DNA of 64,000 bases from Poriferisodalis sp965208555 (GTDB lineage: Bacteria > Actinomycetota > Acidimicrobiia > Acidimicrobiales > Poriferisodalaceae), in NCBI RefSeq assembly GCF_965208555.1, contig NZ_OZ242342.1:1426001-1490000 (forward strand), given 5' to 3'. The notes under the pieces are model-generated. The model was not told where the DNA came from, did not search any database, and was given only the letters and a program-made list of their open reading frames with translations. The position numbers and the translations under genes were made by a program. Below, in pieces: positions 62,840 through 64,000 of the stretch. Each line of letters begins with the position of its first letter. The stretch's first letter is position 1.

Positions 62840-63940
62840 ATGGCCGCAGTCATCACGGGGACTGGGATCGCGGCGCCGCCTCACGTAGTGAGCAATGAGG
62901 CGCTGACGCGCATCATGGACACGTCCGATGAGTGGATCCGCTCACGCACCGGTGTGGTGAGCCGTCGCTTCGTCGAGCCGGGCACAGCGGCGTCGGATCT
63001 GGGCGCCGAAGCGGCGACGGCGGCACTGGCCGATGCCGGGGTTGGAACGGCGGATGTGGATTCAGTGATCTGCGCCACTATGACGCCGGACCGCCAGAAT
63101 CCGGGCATCGCGGGTGCGGTGCAGTACAAGTCGGGCATTGAGGGCGTGGCGACGCTCGATCTGCGCCAGCAGTGTGCCGGTTTCCTGTTCGGGTTGGATC
63201 TGGCCGACATGCTGATCGCAACCGACCGTGCTGACACGGTGCTGGTGGTGGGCGCCGAGGTGCATGCGGGCTACCTGCCGTGGGGCGACGCGTGGGACAT
63301 CGTGCTCGGTCGCACCGACCGGCCCGTAACCGACGATGAGCGAGAACTGGCCAACCGCCACCGGGCTTGGAGTGTTCTGTTCGGCGACGGCGCCGGCGCC
63401 GCGGTCGTCCAACGACACGACTTGTCGGCGGCAGCAGGCGGGGGTCAACCCGTCGGGCTGCTGGCGTCGGTGCTGTACACGGACGGCGCCAATGCCGATC
63501 TCATCGAGGTGCCGGGGTTGGGCTCGCTGCACCGTCCCTATGCCGACGCTGCACAGATTGCCGAAGGCTTGCACCATCCCGCGATGAACGGCGGGGGTCT
63601 GTACAGGCTCGCAGTAGAGACGATGCCCGAAGCAGTGCTTGAGGTGCTGGCGCGGACCGGCCACGAGTTGGACGATCTCGATGTGGTGGTCGCGCATCAA
63701 GCCAACGAGCGGATCCTCGACGGTGTGCGCCAGAGGCTGGACGTCGACGGCTCCCTGGTGCCTTCCAACATCCATCGCTGGGGCAACACGACGGCAGGGA
63801 CGCTGCCGATCCTGTTCCACGAGCTGCGCTCAGCCGGCCGTGTCGGACCCGGCTCGCTGGTCGCGTTCACCAGCTTCGGAGCCGGTGCGCACTGGGGCGC
63901 GATGCTGTACCGGGAGCCGGACCGCACCGCAGAGCTGTGA
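62840..63940 (+). CDS. Beta-ketoacyl-ACP synthase III (FabH-like)
   Basis: A thiolase-fold condensing enzyme that starts fatty-acid chains from acyl-CoA and malonyl-ACP. The catalytic Cys112 lies in DLRQQCAGFLFGLD, His in VVAHQANERIL and Asn in WGNTTAGTLP. At 366 residues, with an extra loop near WDIVLGRTDRPVTDDE, it is longer than E. coli FabH and could act on another acyl chain. Its stop overlaps the next GTG. Confidence 0.87.
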   Translation: MAAVITGTGIAAPPHVVSNEALTRIMDTSDEWIRSRTGVVSRRFVEPGTAASDLGAEAATAALADAGVGTADVDSVICATMTPDRQNPGIAGAVQYKSGIEGVATLDLRQQCAGFLFGLDLADMLIATDRADTVLVVGAEVHAGYLPWGDAWDIVLGRTDRPVTDDERELANRHRAWSVLFGDGAGAAVVQRHDLSAAAGGGQPVGLLASVLYTDGANADLIEVPGLGSLHRPYADAAQIAEGLHHPAMNGGGLYRLAVETMPEAVLEVLARTGHELDDLDVVVAHQANERILDGVRQRLDVDGSLVPSNIHRWGNTTAGTLPILFHELRSAGRVGPGSLVAFTSFGAGAHWGAMLYREPDRTAEL

Positions 63941-64000
63941 TCTCGCTGGCGATCGCGGCTGCCGTTGCGGGAGTGCTGATGCTCGGCTGCTGGCTCGTGA
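63937..64000 (+). CDS. Partial gene with N-terminal membrane segment
   Basis: A GTG overlaps the FabH stop as GTGA and opens a frame that is hydrophobic for all 21 visible codons (ISLAIAAAVAGVLMLGCWLV), then leaves the window. It looks like the start of a membrane or exported protein coupled to the FabH-like gene. Confidence 0.5.
   Translation, partial: MISLAIAAAVAGVLMLGCWLV

Overview
The window is high-GC DNA from an actinobacterium, most likely of the class Acidimicrobiia. The signs are a WhiB regulator (an actinobacterial family), coproheme decarboxylase HemQ, ClpC, a DUF2342-type zincin, FadR-type regulation, several acyl-CoA dehydrogenases and frequent GTG starts with ATGA-coupled operons. 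The class-level call is inference from gene content; no rRNA is present.

Layout. (1) 1-32.6 kb is core genome. It holds larE, an acyl-CoA dehydrogenase, hemQ-fdhD, groEL under a perfect CIRCE operator, glycerate kinase, a LytR_C membrane protein, upp and ribokinase. A probable methylamine/betaine catabolic block follows (MmgE/PrpD, Rieske oxygenase, HisC-like aminotransferase, FAD-GcvT dehydrogenase, MDR oxidoreductase), then tRNA-Thr(UGU), rlmB-ispF-ispD, a lipoprotein, clpC, a polyprenyl diphosphate synthase, folP, beta-oxidation genes, folK-folB, a degenerate phosphatase, hpt-tilS and a zincin. (2) 32.6-61.2 kb is accessory: lower GC by eye, looser gene packing and many unrecognised genes. 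(3) 61.3-64 kb returns to recognisable genes (photolyase, FabH).

The most interesting part is 38.1-42.7 kb, a compact bacterial ubiquitin-like conjugation cassette. The minus-strand operon encodes a ubiquitin-like protein, an E2-fold protein, a JAB/JAMM peptidase fused to an E1-like ThiF adenylyltransferase, and a membrane protein with a basic tail. A divergent operon encodes an XRE repressor, an ImmA/IrrE metalloprotease and a trypsin-like serine protease. The two share a promoter region filled with TTGCA-type palindromes. Beside it is a 1206-residue protein with a C-terminal PD-(D/E)XK-type nuclease signature, behind a palindromic operator. Together these look like a regulated, possibly anti-phage, stress island.

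Further right are remnants of mobile DNA (a transposase-like gene with altered acidic positions, two orphan CRISPR-like hairpin repeats, small HTH and zinc-ribbon genes). Then comes a secreted and cell-surface block with a PP2C phosphatase: an RCC1-like lipoprotein with an unusual leader, a second lipoprotein, a Thr-rich repeat protein and a Cys-rich secreted protein. A metallophosphoesterase, WhiB and a GntR regulator complete this side.
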